From Ficedula albicollis (lineage: Eukaryota; Chordata; Aves; Passeriformes; Muscicapidae), in contig NC_021677.1 of the NCBI RefSeq assembly GCF_000247815.1, positions 46,474,864 through 46,538,863 of the forward strand: a stretch of 64,000 nucleotides of DNA, in the 5' to 3' direction. A program made the translations under genes and the position numbers. This document shows positions 42,234 to 55,122 of the stretch, one piece after another. The notes beneath the pieces were generated by a model. The model worked only from the letters and a program-made list of their open reading frames with translations. It was not told the DNA's origin and did no database searches. The first letter of the stretch is position 1; each line of letters begins with the position of its first letter.

Positions 42234-43911
42234 CGGCACTGACTAATTATAAATGCTTTTCTGTGAGACAGAGCAAAAAGAACGTAAGCAAGGGAGGGGT
42301 AAATCCCTAATTTCTCATCTCTACATTAACAGGTAGCTGGTAAAGATCCTGTTCTCTACCTGCTGGGAAAAAGCCATGAGAAACAGTCCTTTAAAAATAT
42401 ATAAAATTTAACTATAGACAGCTTTACAGCATAGCAATTTGAGGATGCCTACACAGAAGTAAGTTTTCAAGTGGCCTGGAAGTGAAACAGTTCTATCTCC
42501 TCCGTGAGTCAATTCTGATTATGAAACAAGAGTCAAAGCAGGAAATACAGATACAACTCCAGAGAGAATATTGAGACCACTATGTGCTCCATTTAGCTTG
42601 AAAACCTCATAAAAATTATATATAATTAATGACCCGGTAGTCCCACAGCTCTGCAATCCCCACTGGAGCAGAATACATGTCCTGGGTAAAGCTAGTGGCA
42701 AAGCTGGTGGAGAGAGCTGACCCCTGCTGCTAGCAAGGCCAAGCTGTGGTAAAGAGAGATGGAGAGGAACTCTGCAGAATTCTGGAGGATGACCCTTGGG
42801 GCTGCATCCCTTCAGTGTAGCAAATGGGAAAAACAGCTGAAGAACTTGCTCATCAAAAAAAATGGGTTTTATTTCTATTAGTGTCTTCCCCTCTACGCAT
42901 TTTAACCATCAAGAGTACATGAATGTCATAGGCTTTCTCTGTCTTTTACTGGATGGAAAAACTGCACCCAAAGGGCTAAACACTGATTCTGAAAAGGGAT
43001 AAAAAAATAAAAAAATCCCATGTAAACAGTAACAGAAGAAGACCTACCAAGATACTTTATTTCGCTGCCTTGCAGCCCTTTCCTGAGAAAAGAGTGCAAT
43101 TGGAACAGGGCAATAAAGTGAGGTCAGCACTAATTATGAAACCCCACCTAGAATACCCAACTGCCTGAGCTGAAATAGCTTTTGCAGATACTGAGAGTTC
43201 TGAAAGAGGAGGGCAATGGCAGTACACTTGACCAAATTAATCTCTGTCGTGACTGACTGAAAATGGAGCTACACCCTAGGCAAACTGTTCTTCCATCAAT
43301 AAACCAGCACTGCTTTAAGCAAAATAAATCACTGAACTACAGTTCCTACTGCCATCACTAGATGTCTCTTACTGCCCTGCTTCCTGATAGTTGAGTATCT
43401 TAACATTTTACCCTTGAATGTTTCAGTATAACCTTGAAATAAAACTGTACTGAAAGAAGCTGCCTCACAAAGATTTAAGTTAATAACAAAATGACAGCTA
43501 TATGTTCAAATAGCTTTCAGGGTTTGCTTTAATACTATTGATACTCTTCTCTCTGGTATTTAATCCAGGCAAAAGTCTTTAAAAAAAGGGAGAGAGCGGA
43601 GGAGCAGGAAAAAGCATTTGCACTCAGAAAAACAGGCCACTATAGGAGGTTCTCACCACAAACTGCCTGCAATTTGCTCGTGAAAATAAAACTGCTTTTC
43701 ACAAACCACCGTGCAATAGACAGATATGCTATGACTACCTTGCAAAAGATGATACCTCAAGAATTTTAGGTGGCAGAGTTTTATTTCATTTAGAAACTCA
43801 GAAGCATTGGCAAGCAGCAAAATACCCCTTTACCAGAGCTTACATACACTTTCACATCTTCTGCAAAACATTGACTAATTTGATACTGATCCCAGAATGA
43901 TCCACTCTTAC

Positions 43912-44020
43912 CTTACTGCGACAGCCATGCTCCCTATAGGGTTGATTGGCAATGGCCTGGCTCCAGGAAATATTCCTCTGCTCAGTACTCGAGCTCCATT
44001 TTGTATCACTCCCGAAGGAA
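43912..44020 (-). CDS. FOXN3: FOXN3 internal coding exon (109 nt)
   Basis: On the minus strand the acceptor TTTTGTTTTGTTTTTAG is followed by TT CCT TCG GGA GTG, and the exon ends GCA GTA AG before the donor GTAAGAGT. The reading is [20 protein letters not shown], then [17 protein letters not shown]. The first residue is shared with the 66-nt exon (T plus TT) and the arginine is shared with the last exon (AG plus G). This matches the FOXN3 linker between the forkhead domain and the serine-rich tail. GTAAG occurs twice in a row at the 3' end. Only the second gives the correct frame into the last exon. The stretch is rich in Gly, Pro and Val and carries no named domain. Identity is close to certain. 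Confidence 0.95.
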
Positions 44021-46834
44021 CTAAAAACAAAACAAAACACAGAATGTTTTTTTCTTCTAAAGGAAAAGTTAGAAAAATACAGCAGCAAAATGTGCAACTT
44101 ATGCTTTTTCAATGTACTGAAAAAACCATTAGAGAGGCTCGTGCAGTACAGTGCTTACCTTGGACATCTCAGTCTCGAGTCTTCTGAGTGCCATTCTATT
44201 TCCAAAGCTATTTTCATGGCAAACAATGATAACATGGCTTGCCAAAGCCACTGCCTGACCTATTTGCTGCAGATCATTCCTTGTACAAATGAATCACTTT
44301 TGTTTTGTAATTGCTGTTCTGCTGCGAATGCATGTGCTTAGAGTCAAAACCAGCTATGAGCACAGATTTAACTATTTTGTCTACGAAAAGAAACAATGAC
44401 CCCTTACAGATGAAGAGAACACAATTGCATCATGGCAAGATCACAGCTGACAGCTTTTTATCATCCCAGTTTACTTTCTGAGGAGCAATATCTTGGCCCC
44501 CCATCTCTGCAAAACAACATACTGACTACAAGTATGTATTTGCCAGGAAGAGAAAGAGCAAAGGCTAAAAAAGCATTATCCCATAGCACTAATTAGGCCC
44601 TTTCTCTGCCCATTGATGACCCTGTCACACAGCCTGGCAGCAGCCCCGTGCCCCCTGCACATGGCCGGGTCACAGCCAGGCTCCCTCACGCATCATGTGC
44701 CGATGCCACTGACACCAAACTCACAGGTACTGACCACTACAGACAGGACATTTCACTGGGCCATTCAGCTTGGCTCTGCATCAAAAACTGCAGCTCTAGC
44801 CAACAAGATTTTAATCTACAACCAAGTACTTTTTTTCTACTCAGGCATGCTCCTGTATACTGCTCATCCCAGGGCAGACAGCTGAACAAGTAGCAGAGAA
44901 GCACTACCCAGGCACTGCCAAAACAAGAGTGTCCTTAGCAAGTCTCAGGATTTTCCTCCTTCACTGTAAGATGCAAGAGTACCAAATACAGTTCTTAGTC
45001 TAGGCCCTTACCAGGGACCTACTTGCATGTAGTGGCATTTGTCTGCACTGCTATAATGTCCCTTCAGGCTGGAACAGTAGCCTTGCTACAGTCTCCACCT
45101 GAACTCACTTCTTTAACATCCACAGCCAGCCAGTTCACACACATTCTATTTACTGTAAGTCATCATTCATACCATAACTTCCCCCATGGGGTATGTTCAA
45201 AAAGAGAATGATGATCATTACTCTTTTTATATTATTTTTAAACATACAAATATTATATACACATATAAGATAAATGTAAACCCTATCACTTTACATCCAC
45301 AGAATTTATTTTTAAACAGATTACACAGAGACTAGAAAAAATATTCAGAATCAACATATACACTTTACATGCCCAACTTTAAATACTCACAACCCAAAAT
45401 ACTATTCTGAGGCAGAGGAGTATAGGCTCAGAAGTAATGTTAGTTCTAAGCTGCTGAGGTACACTTCAGCTTCCTGTAAACATCAAGCCAGATCGACACC
45501 TCCCCTCCTGCTGTGCTGGTGCTCACCTTATTTCACTCTAGACCACACAGATTAGTTCTGGGAAAATAATCTTCTTCCTCCTGCTTGTGAGAGCACATCA
45601 CTCCCCCGATCAAATCCTGTCACTGTGTTACACCCACTCTTGCTTTTGAGCACCTTTGAAGAACAGGTCAGTTATATTTAGGTGCTTAAGTACAGCCCCA
45701 AATGGCTAAAATTACAGAATCTAGTTTATAACAACTTGGGTCAGCTTTCAATGACCAGAATAATTTTAAAATTGCATTTTGCTATTTATACCTCACTACT
45801 CTACACTTTTTCCTTCATCGCTAGTTTATGAGGAATCGATCAAACTTCATTCACTCAAGGGACATTCTAAGGCTTTTGCTGCTCCAATGTTCTGGTTTGT
45901 AGATACTGTAGAGGAACATTATCATGTTGAAAGTCAAAAAGCTGAATTTCTTTTTGTATTTGTTTCAGCAGTATGACTGTGAGATGGTCGAAACACCAGT
46001 GTCATGAAAGAAAAGCAGTCTGCTCAAGGATATGGCTAACCTGAAATGCAAACATAACAGGTAAATTCCAAGCCACAGATAATACCAATATTAAAAAAAA
46101 ATCAATAAAAAGACAAAATTTCCATTGGGCATCGTTATTCCAATAAACTTTTAAGAGGGACAGATTTTATACTGTGCTACATGGTATGGCTTCTCTATGT
46201 TTTTACAAAGTCCCATCAAAAGAAAGGAACCAGCAGTTTTGACTGAGAAAGATCTGTGAATTTTCATTATGATACAAACCATAGTTTTATACTAAAATGA
46301 AACATTTATGCAGATGTACAGAACATCACTTAGCTATGGATCCTACCTAAATATACACTGTAAAACTTCAAAGCAAATATACTGAAAGTGTTACTGCAAA
46401 AAGAGAGCAACAGGCTCCTTGATGCCCAAACTCTTCTTACCACAGTTACCTAATTATCCTGGTCTGCTGGCAAAGTTAACTAATGCTTATTTTATTCTTT
46501 TTCTTCTCCAACTCTCTCTCTTATTGACAACTCCCATTGCCTCTTTAGAACATACTGTTTGCTTCCTCACCAATTCTCAAAATTAGCTTCCTGTCTTTCC
46601 TTCTTTATCTCTTCAGAGTTTCCTTTTTTCCTTGCATTCCTATATATGTATCTATACCCATATCTATATCAAATACACTGCCAAATCTCACAACTTAGGA
46701 TTTCTATACATTGACACCCTTGCTGGAACCCATTCTTTCTTTGCAGGTTTGTAAGTCATGGAGTGCTACCCAGGAAACATTCTCTTTAAAAGCTTCACAT
46801 TTAAAACATTGCCACATCAACACATGCACTCACA

Positions 46835-46852
46835 GTCTCTCTCTCTCTCTCT
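46835..46852. repeat. (TC)n microsatellite
   Basis: An 18-base run of TC dinucleotides, intronic in FOXN3. A longer but impure pyrimidine stretch of similar type lies near 54709-54750. Confidence 0.85.
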
Positions 46853-46989
46853 TAAATTCCCTTCAAGAAGTTACAAACGTTTGTAAAAATAGAAAACACA
46901 GAAGTTTGCTGTCTTATGAAAATATCCCTTAAGAGACAACTTGGTCTCTTGTCCTGCCTATGAAATTCACTTCCATCATGGCCAGTCTG

Positions 46990-47073
46990 TGCCTTGTGCC
47001 ACCACTCACTGAAAGGCTTCAATAAAACCATCAGACCAGAAGAGGCCTTAACCATGATTCTATGATTCTAACT
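46990..47073 (+). mobile_element. probable CR1 3' tail
   Basis: The segment ends GGCCTTAACCATGATTCTAT followed by GATTCTAAC, the (ATTCTATG)n terminus typical of CR1 3' ends, on the plus strand. The upstream part is too diverged for me to confirm, so the left edge is a guess. Confidence 0.5.
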
Positions 47074-49224
47074 TTTCTCTAAAGTACATCACAGCTATGT
47101 ACAATGAAATCATCACCCAGAATCCAATAACTATTTCAGCTTGCAACAGCAGTGTTATTGCTACTGATTTTCGGTTTTGTTTCCTCAGTCTCTGAATTAT
47201 GATTCAGCAAAAGCACTACATCACTCAGACAGACAAACAGAAAGGTTGTATGCAAGGGATCACTGAAGAAGGACACTGGACTCTGCAGTGTATCTTTTCA
47301 GGAAATAGATGGAACCATAAAGAAAAAAAAACAAAACCAAAATCCAAGCTTGCTGGTAAATCAGCTTCCATAGCACTCTAAACCTAAAATGAAAAGCAAG
47401 ATTAAAATACTTCAGTAGTAAAAGGTATTAATTTCTAGTTATCCACATTACCAATGTGCCATAGTAAGATTGATCTTCCTTGTTCATTCATCTCTACTTA
47501 CAGCATTTAAAGCATCAAAACCGATCCTTGCTAAAAATAACATCAATTACTTAATTTTAAAAAGATTACATATATAAACTACTATTACACTGTGCCTGGT
47601 ACCCACAGTCTTCCAGCCTTTGTGCACACTGCATGACAGCTACTTATAGTCAAGGAATTATTTCTACATCTTGGTGCTTTTGAAGGGTTGTGGATTATTT
47701 ACTGGGAATTATGTGGTGTTTTTATTCCAAAGATACTTTTACACCTTACAAGCTTTAATTACGTTATAAACCCATACTTTGAGGTGAGATACTTATATTT
47801 TAGATTGAAGATTCAAGGTGTAGAGGTAAGATAATTTACTCCAAGCCATATCATCAATCAGTGCCAATCTGGACTAACACCTTACAGTCCTGACCTCTCT
47901 CTTCTAATGCTTCTTTAACCAACAGTACAGGCAGGTTACAGGTTCCCAATTCCTAGGCAGAAGTGTGAAATGTAATTTACACCTTTTCTGTGCAAGTGCC
48001 GAAAGCCGTTTATATCTGAGAAACTCAGCTCATGAAAACAATGCAAGAAAACCTGTGCATCTCTTTGATGAAGCTTTCCTTTTTCACAAAATGTTTCCAC
48101 TGAAACACAGAGAGTCTGAAACGACAAAATCATTATTCACCTTTCAACTTCTGTCACTGCTATGTTTTCAAGGGTCTACTCTGCTCTCAGGAAATTTAAA
48201 CCCAGGAAACACTTTTATTGGAGTAAATTGTGTACCGAGAATCTGCCCCTAATCTGCTGCATGAATGGGTAAATCATTTTTGGATCTTATGCTTCCCTGG
48301 TGGAATTTCACAACCTGAGTAGACTCAGCCAGCTGAGTCTCCACTGGCTAACTCTGGAGCAAAGTAATGCACCTAATGTCAAAAATCAAGACAACACCTC
48401 TGAAATTCTCCAAGGGGAAAAAAAAATCGTCCTTTTGTAGTGAACTTTCATGCTATGGCTTAACAGACAATAAAGTGAATGACATGAAGGAGAACATATC
48501 ATAATCTGAATCCATCAAGGCACTGTGTTCACATAGTGTTAAAAGAATCCAACAGAAGCCTTTCAAAATTCCAGTGCTGTTTCATAGCCTGCACTCAGGG
48601 TCTGTAGGTGGAAAGTAAGTAGAGGGCTACATGATCACAGCCAGTGCAGGACTATTTTAATCCAGAGCATGTTCTTGTGTACACATTAGTTGAGTAGACT
48701 GCTCCAACTATGGACATCTTTCATCACATCTCTCAACAGACTGCACCCCTAATCTCTTACTTGCAGGTGTGTGCAGGTGAATCAAGTCCCTTTTTGGTTG
48801 AGACAACTACCTCATCCAAGATCTCCACAACAGCGTCAGAAAACCTGTGTGAGACTGAGTCCTTCCCTGAAGATTTGACTGTCAAACAAACAATGTAGCA
48901 ATTTGGTAAAATTGAAGTACAAAAGAAGGAGGAAGTAATGCACAGTGACCAGACACAGTGACACCCCAACAGCTCACTAACAAATGTAACTAACTTCTTG
49001 GTTAAACATTGGCACGTGAAAGATAAATGAAGTATAATCAAAGAGTGAGATTTGTTGTCAATTCCAACAATGAATTGGGTAAAAAACGTTTTCTTTGTGT
49101 GATCTCAGAAACAAACACACCCTTCACTAAACTGTCTAGCTCAAGGTAGCCAATTCTTAGTAAGGGAGAATGAATAGTATTTACTGATGAATTTTAAAAA
49201 AGTGGAATGTGTGAGTGCATCCTG

Positions 49225-49368
49225 TAGGGATAGACTGGTTCTTTGCTTCTTCTATCGTCATATGGCACATGCATCGATCTCAGGGCTCTCTTCCCTTAGG
49301 GATAGACTGGTTCTTTGCTTCTTCTATCATCATATGGCACATGCATCAATCTCAGGGCTCTCTTCCCC
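49225..49368. repeat. 72-bp tandem duplication, two copies
   Basis: TAGGGATAGACTGGTTCTTT begins at 49225 and at 49297 (72-bp period). The copies differ only at two CpG/CpA-type positions (TCTATCGTCA against TCTATCATCA, GCATCGATC against GCATCAATC) and at the right-hand end (TTCCCTT against TTCCCCG), a pattern consistent with CpG decay in the second copy. The plus-strand frame across it simply repeats the same peptide. Confidence 0.9.
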
Positions 49369-50472
49369 GACCCAGCTCTTAGCACAGAAGAAATCATTAT
49401 AGACAAGAGGTACTGAGTTTCAGCTAATATCTGTCAGCTTCAGCTCTTTTCTGCCAAGCTCCCCCTCAGCACAGTGTTTAGCAGAATTCTTTGTATCAGG
49501 CTATAAGAACTGAAAGTAGGAAACTGCTGATGATGTATGGTGGATGGGACATTAGAAGTTGCCAAAAGCAAACGTTTTTCTGCCAAATGTGTAACTTTAT
49601 TCAGCTATCTTATCCCACGCACAAATTTGATGACATCTGCCCAACTTGTATTTTACTGCTCCAAGACAATTTTACAGCTCTTAAATTCCATGCTCTGTAG
49701 GCCTTACAAAATGCAAATCTAGGATGCAACCAACAAGCCATTTATTCTAAACAAAAATTGAGGTGGGGGAGACACATGTGTCCTGACAGCATTATCACAC
49801 TCATATTTTTTCTAAAAATATTATGAGGAGTATAGAGAAAGAAGTAGAAAGTATTTCATAAAAGTAAGCTTTCTTTCCAAATTTATTTCATCCCTTTAAT
49901 GGCTTAATATTAAACACCAAAGTAAAATAAATCAAAACAAAATCCCAACCAAAACCAAGCAACAGAAAGTTTAAGCATTACGAAAATATATTTTCCTAGT
50001 TTCTTGCTTTGATACAAAATTGTCAGCAAAAATAGCTTTATGAAACATTTTACTCTCAATGATTTATCATTTTCTGATACTCAAAGTTAGGCTGGAAGCT
50101 GTCTCAGTTATAATAAGTGACTTGTCCATAAGCAGTACAAATAGAACATTACAGCTATCAAGTTTCATATACAATAAAAATGTACCAATAAAACAGCATG
50201 TTCTACTATATTCTATTTGGAGAATTTCTGACTGTCATTATGGCAATTTTTTTTGGTCTTGATTCCTGTATATGTGTCTTGCTCATATACTATCCACTTG
50301 CATTAGTTTAAAAAGTGAACTTCATTGGGGTACATGTTAGAAGTATGGAGGTAAAGTAGACCTCCTTAGGGAATTACTTCTCCTCCCACCAACCTTACAA
50401 TGTATGTATCTAGTTTGGGTTTTATATGTTTGGAGATGAAGATTAGTAAAGACTTCCAAATCAGAGACACTG

Positions 50473-50506
50473 GTTTCAACCCTGGAAAAGTTTCAACCCT
50501 GGAAAA
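50473..50506. repeat. 17-bp direct repeat, two copies
   Basis: GTTTCAACCCTGGAAAA occurs at 50473 and, directly after, at 50490. It is a minor slippage product in a FOXN3 intron. Confidence 0.85.
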
Positions 50507-53500
50507 CCTATTTTTTAAGTAAAACTCCATGTTTATATCTTCCTAAACATCTCTACCAGAGCACTTCAGTCTCCTGCGAGGAGCCACCCACAAATCCAAT
50601 GTTGCTACGTTTTCTGAAGGCCACCTCTTTCTACTCAACCCTATCAACCGAGTAGTGATGAGCAGTACTGATACCAGAAGATGGGTGTCAGGGCTGGGAA
50701 GACTCTCAGTTTCCTGGTTTCTACCCAAAACTTTTCTGTGAGCACCGTTTAATAGCTGATTGCAGATCTAAACTTTAGGTTGAGCAACGTACTTCCATTT
50801 GTGTGCAATTCACAAATTATATAGCAACAGGCAAAGGAATATGCATGAATTTGAAGCTATGTGTAATAGCACCAAGAAGCTCCTTGAATTGAATCAGTAT
50901 TTCCAGGATAATCCTTCTGACCACAGCACTGTTCACTTGCAGTAGCAGCCATACACTAACACAGCCCCTTCGTTACTAGTCCCTCCAGAAAAGCAAGTGG
51001 CTCAAAGTTCAGAATGACCTCACCAATTAAGAAGGTGCTGCTACTAACACTCTTCCAGTGACTTGCATCTCAGGAATTCAAATCCACTGCAAAAGCACCA
51101 AAACCTACTCCATTTTAATCATGGCAAAGTATCATGGTTTGGCAAGACTCAATGACGTGTCCAGGATGCCACACTTTTAGGAGCAGGAAATACTATGACA
51201 GGTAGTAATATTCTCTTTCAAGGCATTGGTAAGAATTGAAGTGCTGAAAAACTTCTGTACAAAAAGCAAGTGTAGAAAACTAACTCATGGACTTCACTGA
51301 TTTAGTACCCATGAGTTCTAAATGGAGCTCTACCATTTGCTCTCCATCCTGTTTTCTTCTGCCTTCTCTCTAAATTAGATTCACATGAGGGAAACAGGCC
51401 CAATAAAGCGACTTGCCCAAGACGGCCCAGAGTACTCAATGCCTTGCAGGTCAAGATACAGTTTTCAATACAAGTCGAACATTTTAGAATTAATATTCAT
51501 GAACTGGCTACTAATAAGAATCCCAAGAATTTGTAACTTGTGATAGCTGCTTCTAAAGGAAACAGGTGTTTCGATTGCTGTTTCTTTTCAAACACAAACC
51601 TATAAAACCTGATGAAACACAAGGACTTCAATAAACTAAAGCAGAAAGTATTAAATCCATGTTCCTACATGCCCTCTCTTAGCATATCACAGTATCTTGC
51701 ATGCTTTAACTCCTGGTGACAGCTGGATTGCAGGTTTCAGTAGAAACTTGTACACAGCTGGCTACTTTGAACTTCTGCCTTTAGTTACAATCAATTAAGT
51801 ATTTGTCTGTGAATACACTGCAAAGTGTTAATAATTGAGAAAATTATTTCTGATGTTAACACTAAATGCATATTCCTAACCTTCAGCAGCAATGTGAACA
51901 ACCAGTTTTATGAGTCTATACAGTAAAACCTACACAAACACAAAATAATCCTAATAACAGTATTTTACTCTTTTGCCATGCCTTTTGTTTTAAAGGATGA
52001 TGGAATTGGGGTAAATAGTAGGCCATGTTTGTCAGACACCATTTCAAGATTTCATATAAAAGCAAAAGCTGATTTTAGAATTAATTTGTGATTGTTAGCA
52101 GTGTTTCACACATCATGTGGAATTTTAAATGGTCATTTAAAACCATAAAGCTAATTAATAAATCTCTTACAAAGCAGGATATAGTTTACTCTGGGTTTTC
52201 TAGTGCCACTGAGATGGGATTCCCTTCTGACAGACCATATTAACAGTATAAATTTCAATAAGACTTTGAATAATTGCCAGAGCTAACTTCAATCTAAAGA
52301 TGCTTTTGGTACCCACACTGCCTAGATGAACACAGATTTCTATAGCACTCGAAAAGCAGCTTTTAATCCAAGATGTCTTCAAACTCAAAAGCCAATGCAT
52401 GTAACCATCCATAGAAAATGAATCCATATTCTGTCACAATCTGCCTTGGAGGTATCCACTTGTCACTACAACAGTTAAATGTCTGTAGGACAGGCAAAGG
52501 TCTTAATGGACCAGAGTTTTAAGCTTTCTAAGTTGTAAAGTTCCTATAAGGTGAAACGACCTCAGGTTCTGCCTCCAGTGACTCTTTGTTGTGTCAGTAA
52601 ATGGCATGTTTGGAGTCAGACTCTCAGACCAAAGGAGGGTTTCATAGAAGTATTAAAACCTGTGGCCAAACTACAAACTATGTCCTTCCCTCTCCAAATC
52701 TTGTCTTTGGAAGATGGGGCATTTTGCAGCCCTTGTGCACGTATTTGACACCACAGTCTGACACCAGGAACAGGACTCTCAGTCTTCAACAGATCAAATG
52801 GTATCAGCACACTTACTGCCCTGGTAATTCCCAGCTTGATTTACAGACCACTGCAGCCACTGACAGAACAGAGAATGAACTGTGAACTTCCACATGATGC
52901 TCAACATTGCAGTGAAACATTTATAGCCAACCTGCCTTTTATTTGAAAACTAATTTTAAGTGTGATTGTTTTTCATGCAATTGTTTCTTAAAGTAAAGTA
53001 GCAATTAATTCGCTTTAAGCTGCCTAAGATTTTCCTAACATGGCACACAAGTGAGACTCAACTGCAATTGATAGGACAGGCTGCTTTACTTTTTCAAGGT
53101 ATCCATTCACACAACTGCCGCAATTCTTCTCCTTCGTAATTGAGAGGGCCTCTGAGGCTAATTCTGGCTATTTCCCCTGGCAATTCTATCAATGTCTAGA
53201 AAGATCCATGAACTTCTGAGCAGACTCTGCATTTGAGTTTAAGGACACAGAGGAAGGTATTGTTACTCGTGGATATTAAGGAGGGAGCAGTGTGAATGAG
53301 GAGCCATCTTTTTGCTTTCATCTGTCTGTCACTTTTCACATCCTCACAGCAAGAGCCCACTGGGAAGGTGACACAGGATGTGGAGATATGCTAAACTCAT
53401 AGGTGGCTAGAATTTCCTTCCTCAGAGTGACCTCTACAACATAAAACAGTAGTAAGCCAAAACTATCCAACTGTAATGTCTACAAAAAGACAGTGCACAA

Positions 53501-55056
53501 GTCTTCAAATCACTTGCATTGCAATGTTGGCAAACACATGCACATGACAAAAATCTGCAGCATGTCTAGTACATGTTTAGTATTATGGATCTCCTCCTGT
53601 TTTTGTCTGCAGCCCTCTCCCATTCTCCAGTGCCTCCAGGAGTTCGTATTACTCTGTGTTTTCTCCATCCTTTTCTATGCACATACTACTCATGCTCCCT
53701 TCCCTCTCCCACATACCCTTTTACCCCTGCACTTTGATTCTATACCAATTCCTTTCCCCCTTTTTTCTACCTCACAAATCTGGTTTCTTTAAATCTGCAA
53801 TCCTTTGGAAACGGTCTCATTTTATTCTTCCCACTATGCCCAAGCATAACCTCCTCTTCCCAATAAAATCTTTTCTTTTTCCTACCTACACACAGCAGGG
53901 ATTGCTTGCCCTTTAACCATGCACAGTTCCTGAAAGCTGCTTAGGAGGAGACAAGGACCACTCTTCTCTTTCCAGAACAGTTTCTTGGTACATCATGCTC
54001 TCCTGAGAGAAGCTTCTCAAGAAGCATTCCTCTGGCAGGGTCACAAAGCAGGCTGACAATAGCTTTTCTCAGCTGCATGGGAAATGCTTTGATGGTAATC
54101 GACTCTCTTCCCCAGGCAGAGTATCAAAGTGCAAATCAAGGCTTCCCCTGGAATTTGGAGTTGGTTGCCCAGGCTAGAACAATAGCAGTGATGCTAGACA
54201 GTCTTGGTAATGGTTTCTATTTTAACTTCTGCCTTTATTTTTTAGAGCTGCCTGTCACTTGGCATTACTACCATGCCTGCTGACTAGTGATATGTTTGTT
54301 TTCTTGTATTCCCTCTTTTAGTACAGCTGTATTCCACAATGGATTCCTGTAATATCTTCACTGCAAACTCTGTGGGGCAGGATGGTTCCTGCAGTATTTG
54401 CACTGCCCAGTACACTGGGGGTCTGGGCCCCTTCAGTGCTCTGCTAATACACAGCATTAAAACCTTAGGTCTGGTCACAGAACAGGGAGGACAGTATTGG
54501 CTGGAAATGAGACCTCTCTTTGTTTCTTGTCGCCTGTGTACCACCTTGCATCAGTCAGAGCAAAAAAAAAACCAAAATGGGCAAGATATGTGCAAGGAAG
54601 GAGCTGAAACAGTGCCCAAGTGAATGGAAAGTATCCAGATGGCTGTGGTAACTTACACGATAGGAGTCAAATCAAAACAAAATGAAAACACAACCATATG
54701 CCATGTACTCTTCACTCTCTTGCTCTCTTTCTCTCTCTCCCTGCCTTTCTCCTGGCTGTCGCCCCAGGTCTTTCTATGAGTATGGATAATAGTATGTTAC
54801 TCATTTAAGTGTATGTCATGAATAACAATAACCTCTCTTTTACATTAGAGATCACGGATTAATATTATTCATGTAACAAAGAATGTAATATGAACCACAA
54901 AATTATACTCATGTTAGGTCAAGGAAGTGCAAGGGTCTACAAGGGAAGTTATATTTCTTTATTACATCCTTTTTATCTGGTATGCTGTATACTTATAAAA
55001 GAGAATATTAATTTTATACGTCTATGTTGCTATATGCTATAGAAATATCTACTCAC

Positions 55057-55122
55057 AACCTGCTTGTATCTCAGGGGGAGTATTCAAAAGCATCATGGCA
55101 GTGGCAGCATCAATGTCAGGAT
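55057..55122 (-). CDS. FOXN3: FOXN3 66-nt cassette exon (22 residues)
   Basis: On the minus strand, ATTGGTTGATTTTTCCAG is followed by AT CCT GAC ATT GAT and the exon ends GCA GGT T before a strong donor GTGAGTAG. The translation is [23 protein letters not shown], a segment known from FOXN3 just after the forkhead exon. The exon enters and leaves in phase 1 and is 66 nt long, so it can be included or skipped without a frame change. This equals the 22-residue difference between the two described human isoforms (490 and 468 residues). It lies 11 kb from the next exon. The first aspartate needs a G from the upstream exon, which lies beyond the window unless the candidate at 61233 is used. Confidence 0.94.

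Larger units (their letters stand above)
33691..43911 (-). other. FOXN3: FOXN3 intron between the 109-nt exon and the last exon
   Basis: A 10.2-kb intron with donor GTAAGAGT and acceptor TTTGTTTCTACAG on the minus strand. I find no exon-like coding segment inside it. It contains two short tandem duplications (41541-41743 and 42111-42233) and otherwise unique AT-rich sequence. A minus-strand frame at 38777-39256 (159 codons) covers part of the intron and includes a leucine/serine-rich run, but it has no splice or family support. Regulatory elements are possible but cannot be identified by reading. Confidence 0.85.
44021..55056 (-). other. FOXN3: FOXN3 intron between the 66-nt and 109-nt exons
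   Basis: An 11.0-kb intron with donor GTGAGTAG and acceptor TTTTGTTTTTAG. It contains a probable CR1 tail (about 46990-47073), a TC microsatellite, and tandem duplications at 49225-49368 and 50473-50506. No coding exon or RNA gene is recognised. A donor-like site near 44153-44158 is discussed among the rejected items. Confidence 0.85.

Noticed and set aside
44153..44210. Donor-like site AAG/GTAAGC on the minus strand about 140 bp upstream of the 109-nt exon
   Set aside because: Its frame into the next exon gives an early stop (phase 0 against the needed phase 1), and the in-phase reading contains a TGA, so a coding exon is not supported.
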